DNA of 64,000 nt from Arcuatula senhousia (Eukaryota; Mollusca; Bivalvia; Mytilida; Mytilidae), in the NCBI GenBank assembly GCA_963971305.1, contig OZ020309.1:10533001-10597000 (forward strand), read 5' to 3'. Each line of letters begins with the position of its first letter. The stretch's first letter is position 1. Of this stretch, positions 11,129-22,413 are shown one piece after another. The notes beneath the pieces are model-generated. The model saw only the letters and a list, made by a program, of their open reading frames with translations. It ran no database searches and had not been told where the DNA came from. The position numbers and the translations under genes were made by a program.

Positions 11129-11318
11129 TTCTGGGGGCCGCAAAGAAAAGAGGAAAATGTGAAAATTGAAAAAAGCTAAAAAACTGAATAAAATACATAC
11201 GAACGAAAAATGCTACTCAATTGTCTCTGTATCAATAAAATTTGAATTTATCACTGAACTTGATTATCCTTATCAATATTACAGTCCATGTAACTGAAAC
11301 TCTGATCACTTATGACTT

Positions 11319-12683
11319 TTAATGTTTATTTCCCTGGTGTGTCAATCTGTAGATCCTTTCATTCGCTACTTTATATGCATCACGTAGTGGAACTTCTCGA
11401 ATTCGTCTGGTGACATCATCGGGCAAATCTGTAGGGTCATCCGTCTGCGTGTTGAGTTCAACGGGGTAGAGCTTAACGATAGGTCTTGATGTACGACCTG
11501 AACTGGATTTAACTACTGCAGCTCTAACGTGTCCATCATTTCCCACTACGAGTTCTTCCACAGTTGCTAACTTCCATGCGTTTCGTGGTTTATCCTCTTG
11601 GATGTGCACAACGTCTCCAACACTAATTGTTCGTTTGTTATCTCCGGTAGTACGATGGAATTCTCTAAGTGACGTGAGATATTCCGTTCTCCATCTATTC
11701 CAAAAGTGCTCGATAACTTGTCTCTGAAATTGTGCACGTTTACATAGATCCCTATTATGAATACGAGTGCCCATGTCTATGTCTTGTAGTGGGTACGGCG
11801 TCGGTGTGATCCTACGTCCATAAAGTAAATGGGCGGGTGTCAAAGGCTCCTCGTCTTCGAAGTTCGGCGAAATGTATGTAAGCGGTCGGTCGTTGATAAT
11901 TGCTTCTACTTCTACTAAAACGGTCTGAAGCATATCGTATGTTAGAAAAGATTGTCCAATTGTTTTACGCAAACACGATTTTGTAATCCCAATCATTCTC
12001 TCCCAGAATCCTCCGTACCAAGGAGCTCGTTTCGGGATGAACTGCCACGAAGTTCCATAGTTGGCTAAGGTGCTAATGACCTTTTGCGATTTCGTTAATT
12101 GTTCAAGTGTCTCTGAAGCGGCCTGAAAAGTAGTGGCATTATCTGAGATCATTATCCTGGGTAGAGATTTTCTGCTCGTAAATCTTCGAAAGGCAAGAAG
12201 AAACGAATCTTCCGTGAGATCATTCACTAACTCTAGATGTATTGCACGGGTGCACGCACAAGTGAATAGACAAATATAAACTTTTGTTTTCAGTCCATTT
12301 AGTTTATCCTTGACATACAATGCTCCTGTATAATCTACGCCTGTAACTGTAAACGGCGATGTCTTGGTTAATCTCGTTTTCGGTAACGGAGCAGGATCGG
12401 GTGCCTTGTACGGTTTTCCTTCGTATTTTCGGCAAATTAAACATCGGTGTATTACGGCGTTTACGCACTGTCGAATACACGGAATCCAATAGGTCTGTCT
12501 AAGATGAGTAACGGTTCCTTGCATACCTGCATGATGAAGTTGTAAATGTGTGTCCATTACTAAAAGTTTTGTAAAAGTGTGATTCCTCGGCAAGAGATAC
12601 GGAAAGATTGCCGCCTCTTCTAAAGGCGCATTATGAATTTTTTTGCGGCCCCCAGAATGTCGTGAAATCAACGCGAAGTACAC
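11319..12683 (-). pseudogene. BEL/Pao integrase and C-terminal domain, 3' part of split polyprotein
   Basis: 454 codons with no native start; the frame opens with GTG inside the inverted LTR. From the N-terminus: about 15 LTR-derived residues; the HHCC zinc-binding region (residues ~48-85, including HHAGMQG and CLICRK); the DDE core with D117 (GVDYTG), D181 (SDNATTFQ) and E228 (WYGGFWER); then the BEL-type C-terminal domain (~350-425, ending RPIVKLYPVEL). All three catalytic acids are present. Residues 16-190 duplicate residues ~1364-1538 of the upstream frame exactly. This is the complete integrase module, but it is cut off from the rest of the polyprotein by the inverted LTR insert and a frame change. 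Confidence 0.85.
12113..12639 (-). repeat. 527-bp direct duplication inside integrase, copy A
   Basis: Same sequence as 12831-13357 at a constant offset of 718 bp. It covers the integrase zinc-binding region and the first two catalytic Asp residues. The two copies flank the 191-bp inverted-LTR insert, and the proteins they encode are identical across the shared stretch. Such freshness implies the event is about as young as the element itself. Confidence 0.9.
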
Positions 12684-12830
12684 TCATGTCATTTTGCACA
12701 TTAATTGTAACTACCGACGACGTTAATGACGTCGCCGTATCTAGACGTAATATACATGAATATAATGGTTGAACAACATAGACGTCTTCCTTTATTTCTC
12801 TAGTCCATTCCGCCCATTCAACAAATTTTG
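12640..12830 (+). other. Inverted LTR junction inserted in integrase
   Basis: 191 bp reading, on the plus strand, the last ~16 bases of the element's internal region (TTTGCGGCCCCCAGAA), a full LTR (12658-12823) and the first seven bases after a 5' LTR (AATTTTG). This is the order expected across a one-LTR junction or in plus-strand strong-stop DNA, here inverted relative to the host element. The left junction falls in a T-run, giving microhomology. It adds a foreign tail to the upstream polyprotein and provides the first residues of the downstream frame. Confidence 0.88.
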
Positions 12831-13357
12831 CTGAAGCGGCCTGAAAAGTAGTGGCATTATCTGAGATCATTATCCTGGGTAGAGATTTTCTGCTCGTAAA
12901 TCTTCGAAAGGCAAGAAGAAACGAATCTTCCGTGAGATCATTCACTAACTCTAGATGTATTGCACGGGTGCACGCACAAGTGAATAGACAAATATAAACT
13001 TTTGTTTTCAGTCCATTTAGTTTATCCTTGACATACAATGCTCCTGTATAATCTACGCCTGTAACTGTAAACGGCGATGTCTTGGTTAATCTCGTTTTCG
13101 GTAACGGAGCAGGATCGGGTGCCTTGTACGGTTTTCCTTCGTATTTTCGGCAAATTAAACATCGGTGTATTACGGCGTTTACGCACTGTCGAATACACGG
13201 AATCCAATAGGTCTGTCTAAGATGAGTAACGGTTCCTTGCATACCTGCATGATGAAGTTGTAAATGTGTGTCCATTACTAAAAGTTTTGTAAAAGTGTGA
13301 TTCCTCGGCAAGAGATACGGAAAGATTGCCGCCTCTTCTAAAGGCGCATTATGAATT
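12831..13357 (-). repeat. 527-bp direct duplication inside integrase, copy B
   Basis: Partner of 12113-12639. It is continuous with the upstream polyprotein on its 13358 side and joins the inverted LTR insert at 12830. Confidence 0.9.
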
Positions 13358-16300
13358 CTCCCGCCACAACGAAGTAAGCTTTTCGGGTCCAAATACAATC
13401 GCAATTGTTTCACTAAATTTGCTCTTTTATCGGTGCTCGATTTCAAATTTTCGATCTCGGATGAATATTCTGTTTGTTGAGCGCTTAATATCCAAAGCTC
13501 TGTAGCTTTCTGTAATTCTTGAACTGTTAGTTCGTCGTGCTTTCTATCTGTATTGTGTCTACAGTTGTTTACAAATCTTACAACGTATGCGGTTGTTCGA
13601 ATTAGTTTCCGTAACGTACTAAATCTATCAATGCTGATGGTTTGGTGTACTCCTGACACGGTTTCCCGATCCTTGTGTTCGGACAAACTATAACATGAAG
13701 TTTCCAAATTGCATACTAACGATGAAATATTTGTATGGTTCCATGTCGGCCAGTTATCCTTTTCACACAGCCATGTAGGTCCTTTAAACCACAACCGATT
13801 TCCTTTAAGCTTGTCATTTGGTAAGCCTCGCGTTTGTAAGTCGGCTGGATTGTCGGATGTTGGGCAATATTTCCACGAGTCGGATCCTGTGATTGATTTA
13901 ATCTCGTTAATCCTGTTCTGAACGAATCGTTTTAGTGATTTTGTGGTGTTAAGCCAGTGAAGAACTATCTGACTGTCGCTCCAGTATACAACTGTCTTGA
14001 ACTTAATCGCTTCCATAACATGTTGAGCTAAACGAGATCCTATTAACGCGGCCATTAATTCAAGCCGTGGTAACGTCAAAGTTTTCAGTGGTGCTATGCG
14101 GTTCTTTGCCATGACAATGCATGAACTTGTACCATTACAGATGTATGCCACTGCTCCATATGCGGTTAGGCTAGCATCTACGAAGACATGTAGTTCCAAA
14201 TCGCTGTGTTCACTTGTTTCGTTGAAATAATGCCTGTCAAATACCAATAAGTTGCAAGCTTTCAAATCGCTGGCTAGTTCTCTCCAGAGTGTACTTAACT
14301 CATCGGGTAGTGACTCATCCCATTCAAATTTACGCTTCCATAAATCTTGAAGTAATGCTTTTGCTCGTACTGTAACGGGTCCTAAAAGTCCAAGTGGATC
14401 ATAAATACGAGATGATTGTCTAAGTATTTCCCTTTTTGTGATTGGTTCATTTTCCTCGTCTATCTTTGCATCACAAAATGAAAGTTTGTCGGTATTCGTA
14501 TCCCAACGAAGCCCAAGTACTTTGGTTTTCACGTCCTTGTCTAACACCTCTTGTCGATTGGCAATGTCTCTCAGTAAAGCACTATTCGATGCCCATGCTC
14601 TGAGGTTAAATCCGGCTTCTGACATCAGTGATCGGCCTTCTTTAAAGTACTGAATAAGTTCATTCTCTGTATTCAAACTTGTTAGAATGTTGTCAACATA
14701 CAAGTCGTCTTTCATTGACAATGCTGTTGGCGTTCCATATGCATCCAAGTGTTTTAAAAGCGTGGCATTAAGAATAAATGGCGAGCAGGTAGCTCCGAAT
14801 AAAACAGATTTGAAACGGTAAGTATTAAGGCTGCTGTCTGGGTTTCTGGAATCCGATAACCATAGAAAACGTGTCATGTCTCGATCTTTCTCATCTAGTT
14901 GCACGTGTAAAAATGCCTTTTCTATATCTGTACTGACGGCATAAGTGTTGAGACGAAATTTCATCAATAGTTTTGTCAGATCATTTGTAACGGGTGGTAC
15001 GGACATCAAACAGTCGTTAAGACTAGCGTGATCTGGTGATTGTCGACAACTACAGTCATAGACTATTCGTATCGGGGTAGTAGATGAGTCCTTTTTCACG
15101 GCATGATGTGGAATGTAATGTACGTTAGTATCCGATTCTTTAGCGTGTTCTACTTTTTCAATGAAACCTCTCTTTACTTGTTCTTCGATTATGCTTGTGT
15201 ATGTCTCTAGTGACTTTGGCTCTCGGCTTAATCTTCTAATTGAACTCTCCGTCCTAGCCCTAGCTATGGTGTAATTTGTAGGCAATTCTGTGTGATTTGG
15301 TTTCCACGGTAATTTAGCGCTATAACGACCGTCGTTGTACTGTATGGAATCTTTCTGGTATTTCTGTAAATAATCCAAGTCGTCGTCGTTTTCCTCCGAT
15401 TTGATTCCAAGTGCTTCTAATCTCCAAAAGTTCGAGATTATCTCATCTTCCATACGGTGCGGTGAAACGATGTTTAAATAGACTGCGGACTGCTTGTTAT
15501 TTGTAGACGAAGTTACTGGCCCTGATAATAAATATCCCAGTCTGGAACTAACAGCGGTCGGACCATTTCCCTTTATGACTGTTTCTCCGACGACATCCCA
15601 ATAAAAGTCGGATCCTATGAGTAAAGATACTTCGAACCTTGACTCACCTGTGAGTGGGTGGGCTAGTTTGAGACCTTTAAGGTGTGGCAAGTTTATGATG
15701 TTCCTAGTTAAGTAACTTTTCATTGGAGTAGCTATGTTCGGAACCACAAGTACATGTAACGGTATACTTTCTTCATTATCTATGATTAGCGATATTGTCG
15801 CTGACTTGAGATGGCGGACTTTTCCGTTGGTATCTCCAAATGCTGATAGCTGTATAGTTTCTGTTGAATCCACATTCACGTTTAGTTGCCTGGCTAATGC
15901 CTCCGTAATAAACGAGCGTTGTGCTCCCTCGTCTAAAAATATATGAGCATCTACGGTATTGTTTTGAAATTGTACTGGCGCTATCGCGGTCTTCAACATA
16001 ACATTAGAACTTGTTGTCGCTGAATGCAGAACGGATTCTGTTGTTTCGTCTTGGCGGATAAGAGTAACAGTTTCAGTCTTAGTAGATTCTTGCTTTTCCG
16101 ACTTGAATTTTCCTCCACATAAACTGGTATGGTGCTTTTGTTGACATTTACGGCATTTTCCTTGTGATTTGCAGTCTTTTACTCTATGTGACCCAAGGCA
16201 GTTGAAACAAAGCTTTTTCTGTCTTACTACTGACACTCTACCTTGTGCATCTGTTACCTTTTGACAATCATTTGCAATGTGCGATTCCTCACAAAATATG

Positions 16301-17458
16301 CACGGACGTCTTGCCTGCATTTGCGTGTTTCTAGGGGTCTTGGTTTGAGACTTTGCACCGGTGAAAAATGTAACTGTTGAATGACTTTCGTGCATTTGAG
16401 AAGTGTGACCAACTTCTAGTATACTAACTTCTTTCATAATGGCTTTCCTAAGTTCTATTAAAGTTATATTGTCAGATCCATTATCTCGGGCGATGTTTCT
16501 CCTAACATCTAGCGGCAATTTCTCAAGTACGACGGGTGTTAATAGCGCACCATACATGTCTTGCGACTGGCCTAGAGACTCGAGTCCTCGAACGTAGGCT
16601 TCTAGTTTGTCTCCATAGTGGCGTAAACTACCAAGATCATAACACGGGGGCGGCAAATTCATGAGCGCTTTCATGTATGCATTTACAATCTTATGAGGTT
16701 GACCAAATCTTTGTGTAAGTAGATCAATTGCAGTTTCATAATTGGCATTAGTTAGCGGAAACCCTTCAATGGACTGAATGGCAATACCTCGTAATTGTGC
16801 TTTCAGATAGCTAAACTTCTGTATCTCAGTAAGTGTATCATTTGAATGTATAGTAGATTCATATGCGTCCCAAAACGTTTGCCATGTAAGTATATCTCCG
16901 TCAAAATACGGTAGGTCTAGTTTAGGAAGACGATGGCTTTGACTGTTTGTGCGTGATACCGATGTGAGATTGTGGTTGAACGTATTACTTGTAGATTGCG
17001 TGTATGGGTTGTGTACGGACTCTGTAGCGGGTTGACTGGTTTGTACAATAACATTATCAGAGCTAGGCGGACATGAAGTTTGACCATGCTGAGAATCTGA
17101 GACTGGCGAAAATAGATCAGCGTCAGGATTTAAGTGTGATGATGAAGTTTGCGGGGTTTGATGAGATGCAACAAACTTTTTGACGAGTTTGATTTGAGTT
17201 TCTAAATCGTACATATACTCATCTGTTTCTTCCATTTCGTTGGCGACATCATCCTCTGCGGTTGTGTCCAAAATCCTTCCGTTGATTTCCAATATAAATT
17301 TCTGTTTTTCCAATAGCGATTCTACTAATGTCATTAACTCTTCGAGTTTGAAGTCCGTTTTCTGCTTGAAATCTTCGAATTTCCGTAGCAATCTTGTAAC
17401 TCCTCCTTTATGGCCTGCACGAACTGCTTTCAGTTTCGTTTCCATCCCTGCTTATGAA

Positions 17459-17472
17459 CGTGAACGGCACCA
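17459..17472 (-). other. Primer-binding site candidate
   Basis: On the minus strand TGGTGCCGTTCACG begins four bases downstream of the 5' LTR. TGG at its start is complementary to the CCA end of a tRNA, as expected for reverse-transcription priming. Which tRNA matches was not determined. Confidence 0.6.
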
Positions 17473-17476
17473 AAAT

Positions 17477-17643
17477 TTGTTGAATGGGCGGAATGGACTA
17501 GAGAAATAAAGGAAGACGTCTATGTTGTTCAACCATTATATTCATGTATATTACGTCTAGATACGGCGACGTCATTAACGTCGTCGGTAGTTACAATTAA
17601 TGTGCAAAATGACATGAGTGTACTTCGCGTTGATTTCACGACA
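17477..17643 (-). repeat. 5' LTR of the BEL/Pao element
   Basis: Read on the minus strand, TGTCGTGAAATC to CATTCAACA(A), matching the 3' LTR where compared. The bases outside it (17644-17649, CCCTTT) match 10956-10961. Confidence 0.88.
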
Positions 17644-17649
17644 CCCTTT

Positions 17650-17830
17650 GAGGTCAACTTTCAGCGCAACTTTGCTGTCAATAGAATATGTCAGTACACA
17701 GAAGCAAACAAAAAAGTTACAAAAATCTTAAACTAATTACACAAATTGTTGTTTTGTTAAAGAAAACAGATTCTCTTGTGACGCAAGATGATTTTGATGT
17801 TCTAATACATGCTTTGCCCGTCTGAATTAT
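17650..17830 (+). repeat. Fragment of the 25.9/29.3-kb duplicated segment
   Basis: Landmarks TTTGCTGTCAA, CAGTACACAGAAGC, ATCTTAAA(C/T)TAATTACA and TGATGTTCTAATAC-type sequence match 26010-26170 and 29440-29600. It is cut short on the left by the BEL/Pao insertion. A third, older relative of that segment. Confidence 0.5.
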
Positions 17831-17959
17831 TGTTCCGCTGCAATGCGAAAAGAGGACATTTTAATGCCTGTGTCCGTTCGTCCCATGATCCTGCAAGTTT
17901 CCTAAATCTTACATGTTATTACTCATTCGTTCTTTCTGTTAGGATTCTAAGTCAATCGT

Positions 17960-18267
17960 CTGTTACCAATAGAACAAAATGAACACTGATACTAAAAAAA
18001 TCTCAAAACCTGACATAATCTGAATATTTCACATACAATGTATTACTCTAGTGTTTTCATATGCTGAAGAGGCACGAAATTTTGTTACAGGGAAATGACG
18101 TCATGGTTCCATATAGGATAATTGCATCCCTGCCGAATGTTGTCCCCTTAAAATTTGATGATTTTTTTCTCATATTGCAGAATCTTGCAATGATGAATTA
18201 TTTGCACAATTCATAGTATTTTGAACAGATTTCTAAAAACAATTTTCTCAAAGTGCAAATGATTTTG
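17960..18267 (+). repeat. Family R repeat, left part, interrupted
   Basis: Matches the reverse complement of about 34990-35320: CACTGATACT, CTCAAAACCTGACATAATC, GGAAATGACGTCA, GAATTATTTGCAC and CTCAAAGTGCAAATGATTT appear in the same order. It stops at 18267, where the foldback element begins, and its missing right part is found from 22425 on. Confidence 0.6.
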
Positions 18268-19021
18268 GTGGAGCGGATATAGGATAAAATATTTCACTTT
18301 GTAATAAAAGCATGAAAGTTGGCATGATGATGCCTTAAGTACTTAACATTAAAATAAGATCGTTGGCCATTTCAATTTCGGCCGTTTTCAAGATGGCCGC
18401 CATGAAATTAAAAATGGCGTCGGTTCTAATTATGCTTTTGTATACATTTCATGGCTATAACTGTATTTTTTCTATTTAAACTATTTATTCATGTTTTGAA
18501 GTTAATATAAGGTAAACAGATATATATGTTAAGTAATTTAGAATATTAACAGCTGCGCATGCGCTAAATTTTGCCATAATTGCGGTATAATAATACAAAT
18601 ATTACATTTTGAGTTACGAATTGCTTATAGTTTTGTGTTTACAGTTTTTGTGTACACAAAAATGTAAAAAGAAGTTGTAAAGGAATATATTTTCAACATT
18701 CGTATTAATTTTACTAAAATAAGACAGTTTAAGATATCAATAACAGCCATTTTCAAGATGGCTGTCGTAAAATTTAAAATTATGGCATTTATATTCCTTT
18801 TGTACAATATGCCAGATTATATAAAATTTGAGCTTTTCATTAGTGCTACAGGAGCTTGAATAAGACTCAAAGATGAATGTTCAATAATTATATCTCCATT
18901 CGTAAGAGAATGTGCTATATTGCAATCACCTTGTCTGCCTGTCCGTCCATCTGGCTGTCTATTAGAAACTTTCAAAACATATTTTGGGGCTTTTTCTGAA
19001 GAAACTAATGTTATACATGTA

Positions 19022-19505
19022 TACTCACTCAAAAAAGTTACGCAACAATACAAAATTTCCCTATATATTTTAAATAAACCTACCTAATTTTATTTTTGTA
19101 TTGCAAAGCCATTTCTTAACCGATTTTATTGAAATGAAGACCAAGAGAACGAAAAATGATTGAAATTTATTTTTATGATTTACAGAAATCTTCACTTCCC
19201 AGGTTTTTAAGATATCACAAGTAGATATCAACTGTTAATTTTATGGTTCAACAACCCGTTTAAATCAACCAACATTTTCCGTGGAAAAACATTGGTTATG
19301 TTCTACTCGCATTCTAATAAAAAAACCGTAACAGCTAGGATCAAAAATCATAAAAAATAAACTTCACTTGTTTGTCTTTTTCTTGGTTTTCATTTGATAA
19401 AAAATGATTGAAAAACTGCTTGGCAATATCAATTTATAATTAGGTAGGCTTATTTAAAACATATAGGGAAATTTTCCACTGTTGCGTAACTTTTTTGAGA
19501 GAGTA
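19022..19505. mobile_element. TA-flanked MITE with long inverted repeats
   Basis: Begins TACTCACTCAAAAAAGTTAC and ends with the inverse of TACTCTCTCAAAAAAGTTAC. The mirrored similarity extends ~75 bp inward (TTTCCCTATAT, TTTTAAATAA, CCTACCTAATT). TA lies on both sides (19020-19021 and 19506-19507), the target duplication of the Tc1/mariner group. At 484 bp it encodes no transposase. It is nested in the loop of the foldback element. Confidence 0.75.
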
Positions 19506-19509
19506 TATA

Positions 19510-20049
19510 TTGTACACAGCTTTAGCATGATGAGTTGTATCGTTCCACACCCTTTCAGGCCAATATCACATCTGCTTCCTGTTTTCCGAGCCGGCTTAGA
19601 CTTTTTAAGGAAAATAATTACAATTGTAAGATTTCTTGGTTTCTACTAAAGGCATTGATTCCAAATTTGGTAAAGAGCTTTAGTATGAGGAGTTTCAACG
19701 TGCCTTTTCATTCCTGTAGGTCAGTCCGGCGTCCTCCTTCTGTTTTCCGAATGGTCGAGTGGGGTATCCCAAGCACGACTTAGTGCAACACCTTCAAGTT
19801 TGAATCATGCGCATTTTATTGATTTTAAATCGTACACAAAGGTATGAATTTTAATTTTCATCTATGTTTTATTAGTTTGAAAAAATGCAAAATATTGGAA
19901 AAGGTTATTGTGACATTACCGACATAAAAGTGATTTTAGTTACAATTAGTCTAATGACTGACTTTTGGGTTTTATGAGGTTTAATGTAGGACTGATACAT
20001 GGTATTTTTAGAAAAATGTCACCTGTAAGCTCAATACTTGAATATTTTC
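19510..20049. other. Unassigned loop sequence
   Basis: Loop of the foldback element between the MITE and the minisatellite. No gene supported; the short open frame around 19535-19783 has no recognisable features. Confidence 0.35.
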
Positions 20050-20388
20050 ATTTACTCAGAGGAACTAGTACATTACAAGTCATACATTTTACTTACAGTA
20101 ACTAGTATATTACTAGTTACACATTTTACTCAGAGTAACTTGTACATTACTAGTCATACCTTCTACTCAGAGTAACTAGTATAATACTAGTTACACATTT
20201 TTCTCAGAGTAGCTAGTACATTACTAGTCATACATTTTATTCTGAGTACCTAGTACATTACTAGTCATACATTTTATTCTGAGTACCTAGTATATTACTA
20301 GTCATACATTTTACTCTGAGTAGCTAGTACATTGGTAGTCATACATTTTACTCATCGTAACTAGTACATTACTGGTCATACATGTCAA
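20050..20388 (+). repeat. Minisatellite, 37-bp unit, ~9 copies
   Basis: Head-to-tail units around ACTCAGAGTAACTAGTACAT followed by TACTAGTCATACATTTT. Each unit contains one or two ACTAGT-type palindromes, and neighbouring units alternate AGTCAT and AGTTAC at the junction. It is not a CRISPR array: there is no unique spacer between repeats. Confidence 0.85.
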
Positions 20389-20980
20389 CAAGAAGTGTTG
20401 TATAGGGTAAAGAACTAAAGTCCAGGTTTTTCAAACTGTATAAGTGCTGTAGGTTTTCTTAAAAAAACATTATCAATAATACAGATTCAAAATTCTCAGC
20501 TTCCCATTTGCCAAGCAAACCAGAACCATCATTAGTTCTTAAAGCGATATGTTGGTTTGAACGCAATGTCATGAACAAAAGATACATTCGTCAAATAACA
20601 TATAGATTTTGTTTTACAGTTACACTAAACTTCAGTTGGACAACTTGTTTATCTTATTTTTCTTAGTTCACTTTCGTATTTTTTAGTGTTTTGCATGGCA
20701 TGTATTCTGGACTTCGTGAACAAAACACAACTTTTGACATTTGTGTAAATCATTGTATTTACAAATTACTCAATTATTTATGTGTTTAAAATAAAAACCT
20801 GTTATTGTATTGCGAGTTTTAATAGTTTTTTGTGAGCAGGGGCCAAAGTAGTCAGTCACTACAACCATAAAAACATAATGTAAAAAGGACATCAGTCTTT
20901 ATTTGGTCTTACATGTAAATTAGCTTTGTACATCATTATATTGTCTCTGATAGTAGCATTATGACAAGGAAGCCTTATAT
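20389..20980. other. Unassigned loop sequence
   Basis: AT-rich remainder of the foldback loop before the right-arm units. Nothing recognisable. Confidence 0.35.
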
Positions 20981-20984
20981 AGGA

Positions 20985-22413
20985 TGTAATAGGAGCTTTT
21001 AAGTGTCAGAAATAAATTCCACATATTTAAGTATTAAAGACAACTCGCAGCTTGGAAAACGAGAGATATTTATACTGTTGACAGTATTGCGCATGCACAC
21101 TAACAAATAAATTGATAAACCTTACATTAATCATTTGTTTCCTGATGTAGGTGTCAAATGTCAAATAGAAACGAGAAATTTAAACACACACACACAAACC
21201 ATATTAATTTCTCGGCAGTCATATTGAAAATGGCCGAAATAAAAAAATCAACTATGCATTCTGAACCATTATATATTGAGGAATGTTTGTACAATATTTA
21301 ATGCTTACACGTCCTATCCGTGTTTGTGTTTACTGGTTTTGATTCTGCCCTTTCGGACTTTGACATTCGAATGCCCCATTGGTACATGTACCTCTGCTTC
21401 TTTTATCACGATAAGGAATATTTTGGTAAAAATGAACTTTAATGGCAACTGTCAGCTTAGAAAACAGGAATATTCATACTATCGACAGTATATTGCGCAC
21501 GCGTACTACCAAATGATTTAATAAACCTTACATTTATCATTTTTATGTCCAATAAGAACAAGAAATCAAAAATAAAAACCAAAAAGTAAATATGCATACA
21601 AGATTATAAAGAAATTCATTTTTTTGGGTGATATTTTAATTTCGCGATGGGCATCTTGGAAATGGCAAAAAATCAAGATGCCAACTATGGATTCTTAGCC
21701 ATTATATATTGAGGAACGTTTGTACAAAATTTCATGCCTTTATCACGATGTGAAATATTTTGCTGAAAAGTCAAGTTGAAAGGCGACTCACGGCCTGACA
21801 GTTTTTGCGCATGCGCAATAACAAATAAATTTATTAACCTAACAATTATCATCTGTTTCGTAATATAAGTGTTACTTGACCAATATAAACAACAAATTTA
21901 TAAACAAAAAGGTAGTTACGCATAAAAGATAATAAATTAGAACTGGCGCCATTTTAATTTCGCGTCGGCCATCTTGAAAAAGGCCGAAATCAAGATGGCC
22001 AACTGTGAATTCTGAACCAATAATATTGACATATATGTTTGTACAAAATTCCATGCTTTTAACGCGGTGTGAAATATTTTGGTGAAAAATCAAGTTTAAA
22101 TTAACTCACAGCGCGGAAAACTGGAATATTTATACTTTTGACAGTTTATTGCGCATGCGCACTATCAAATAAATTAATTAACCTTACATTTACCATTTGT
22201 GTCCTTATTTAGGTGTAAATTGTCCAATAAAAGTAAGAAATTTAAAAACAAAAAGTAGTTTTGAAAATAAAGATGATAGAAAAATGGCGCCATTTTAATT
22301 TCGCGGCGGCCATCTTGAAAATGGCGGAAATCAAGATGGCCAACTATGAATTCTGAACCACTATATATTGACGAATGTTTGTACAACATTTCATGCTTAT
22401 ATAACGATGTGAA
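20985..22413 (+). repeat. ~330-bp tandem units, right arm of the foldback element
   Basis: About four units. The block GAATTCTGAACCA...ATATATTGA.GAATGTTTGTACAA starts near 21255, 21686, 22006 and 22343. Each unit also carries TTGCGCATGCGCA, ATAAACCTTACATTTATCAT, TTAATTTCGCG and two facing copies of a CATCTTGA / TCAAGATGG element that fold on each other. The 431-bp spacing of the first pair is explained by an inserted retroelement tail (21315-21400). Partial units in opposite orientation form the left arm (18268-18830). Confidence 0.8.
21315..21400 (+). repeat. Penelope-type 3' tail inserted in a satellite unit
   Basis: Ends with the CTTTCGGACTTTGACATTCG block, CCCCATTGG and CTCTGCTTC and interrupts one ~330-bp unit between ATGCTTAC and TTTATCACG. 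Only ~90 bp, strongly 5'-truncated. Confidence 0.7.

Larger units (their letters stand above)
12631..17445 (-). pseudogene. BEL/Pao Gag-Pol polyprotein, truncated in integrase
   Basis: 1,604 codons from an ATG at 17445, 14 bases after the primer-binding site. Domains by residue: coiled N-terminus (1-95) and Ser/Thr-rich linker; DUF1759-type gag region (173-350; LPYFDGD, FWDAYEST); Cys/His knuckles (382-443; CIFCEESH, CFNCLGSHRVKDC, CRKCQQKHHTSLC); aspartic protease of the DUF1758 type (D505, LDEGAQRSFI); reverse transcriptase (780-960; D840 in VSTDIEKAF, YVDN at 916-919); RNase H (1085-1205; D1090, E1129, D1157, D1202); and the start of integrase (zinc region 1394-1433, D1465, D1531). YVDN instead of YVDD is, from memory, common in BEL elements of marine invertebrates and need not be a defect. 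After residue ~1538 the frame runs into the inverted LTR and ends in about 65 foreign residues, losing the third catalytic residue and the C-terminal domain. Confidence 0.92.
10962..17643 (-). mobile_element. BEL/Pao LTR retrotransposon, nearly complete
   Basis: A 6.68-kb element read on the minus strand. Its 167-bp LTRs match base for base where compared, and it is flanked by CCCTTT on both sides (10956-10961 and 17644-17649), a likely target duplication. A primer-binding-site candidate (TGGTGCCGTTCACG, 17472-17459) lies four bases after the 5' LTR. The coding order gag-like region, CCHC knuckles, aspartic protease, reverse transcriptase, RNase H, integrase and BEL-type C-terminal domain is diagnostic for BEL/Pao. 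The integrase is interrupted by a 718-bp rearrangement that shifts the frame. Without it the two frames would be continuous at about 1,800 codons. Identical LTRs imply recent insertion. As it stands the polyprotein is split and probably inactive. Confidence 0.92.

Noticed and set aside
10925..11179. 84-codon plus-strand frame across the LTR
   Set aside because: The LTR happens to be open in this frame. It has no start context and no protein features, and the same residues appear only because the LTR is repeated.
13022..13207. 61-codon minus-strand frame, the same as at 12304-12489
   Set aside because: Out-of-frame shadow of the duplicated integrase.
20050..20388. Regular array as a CRISPR
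   Set aside because: No unique spacers; the whole unit repeats and the genome is eukaryotic.
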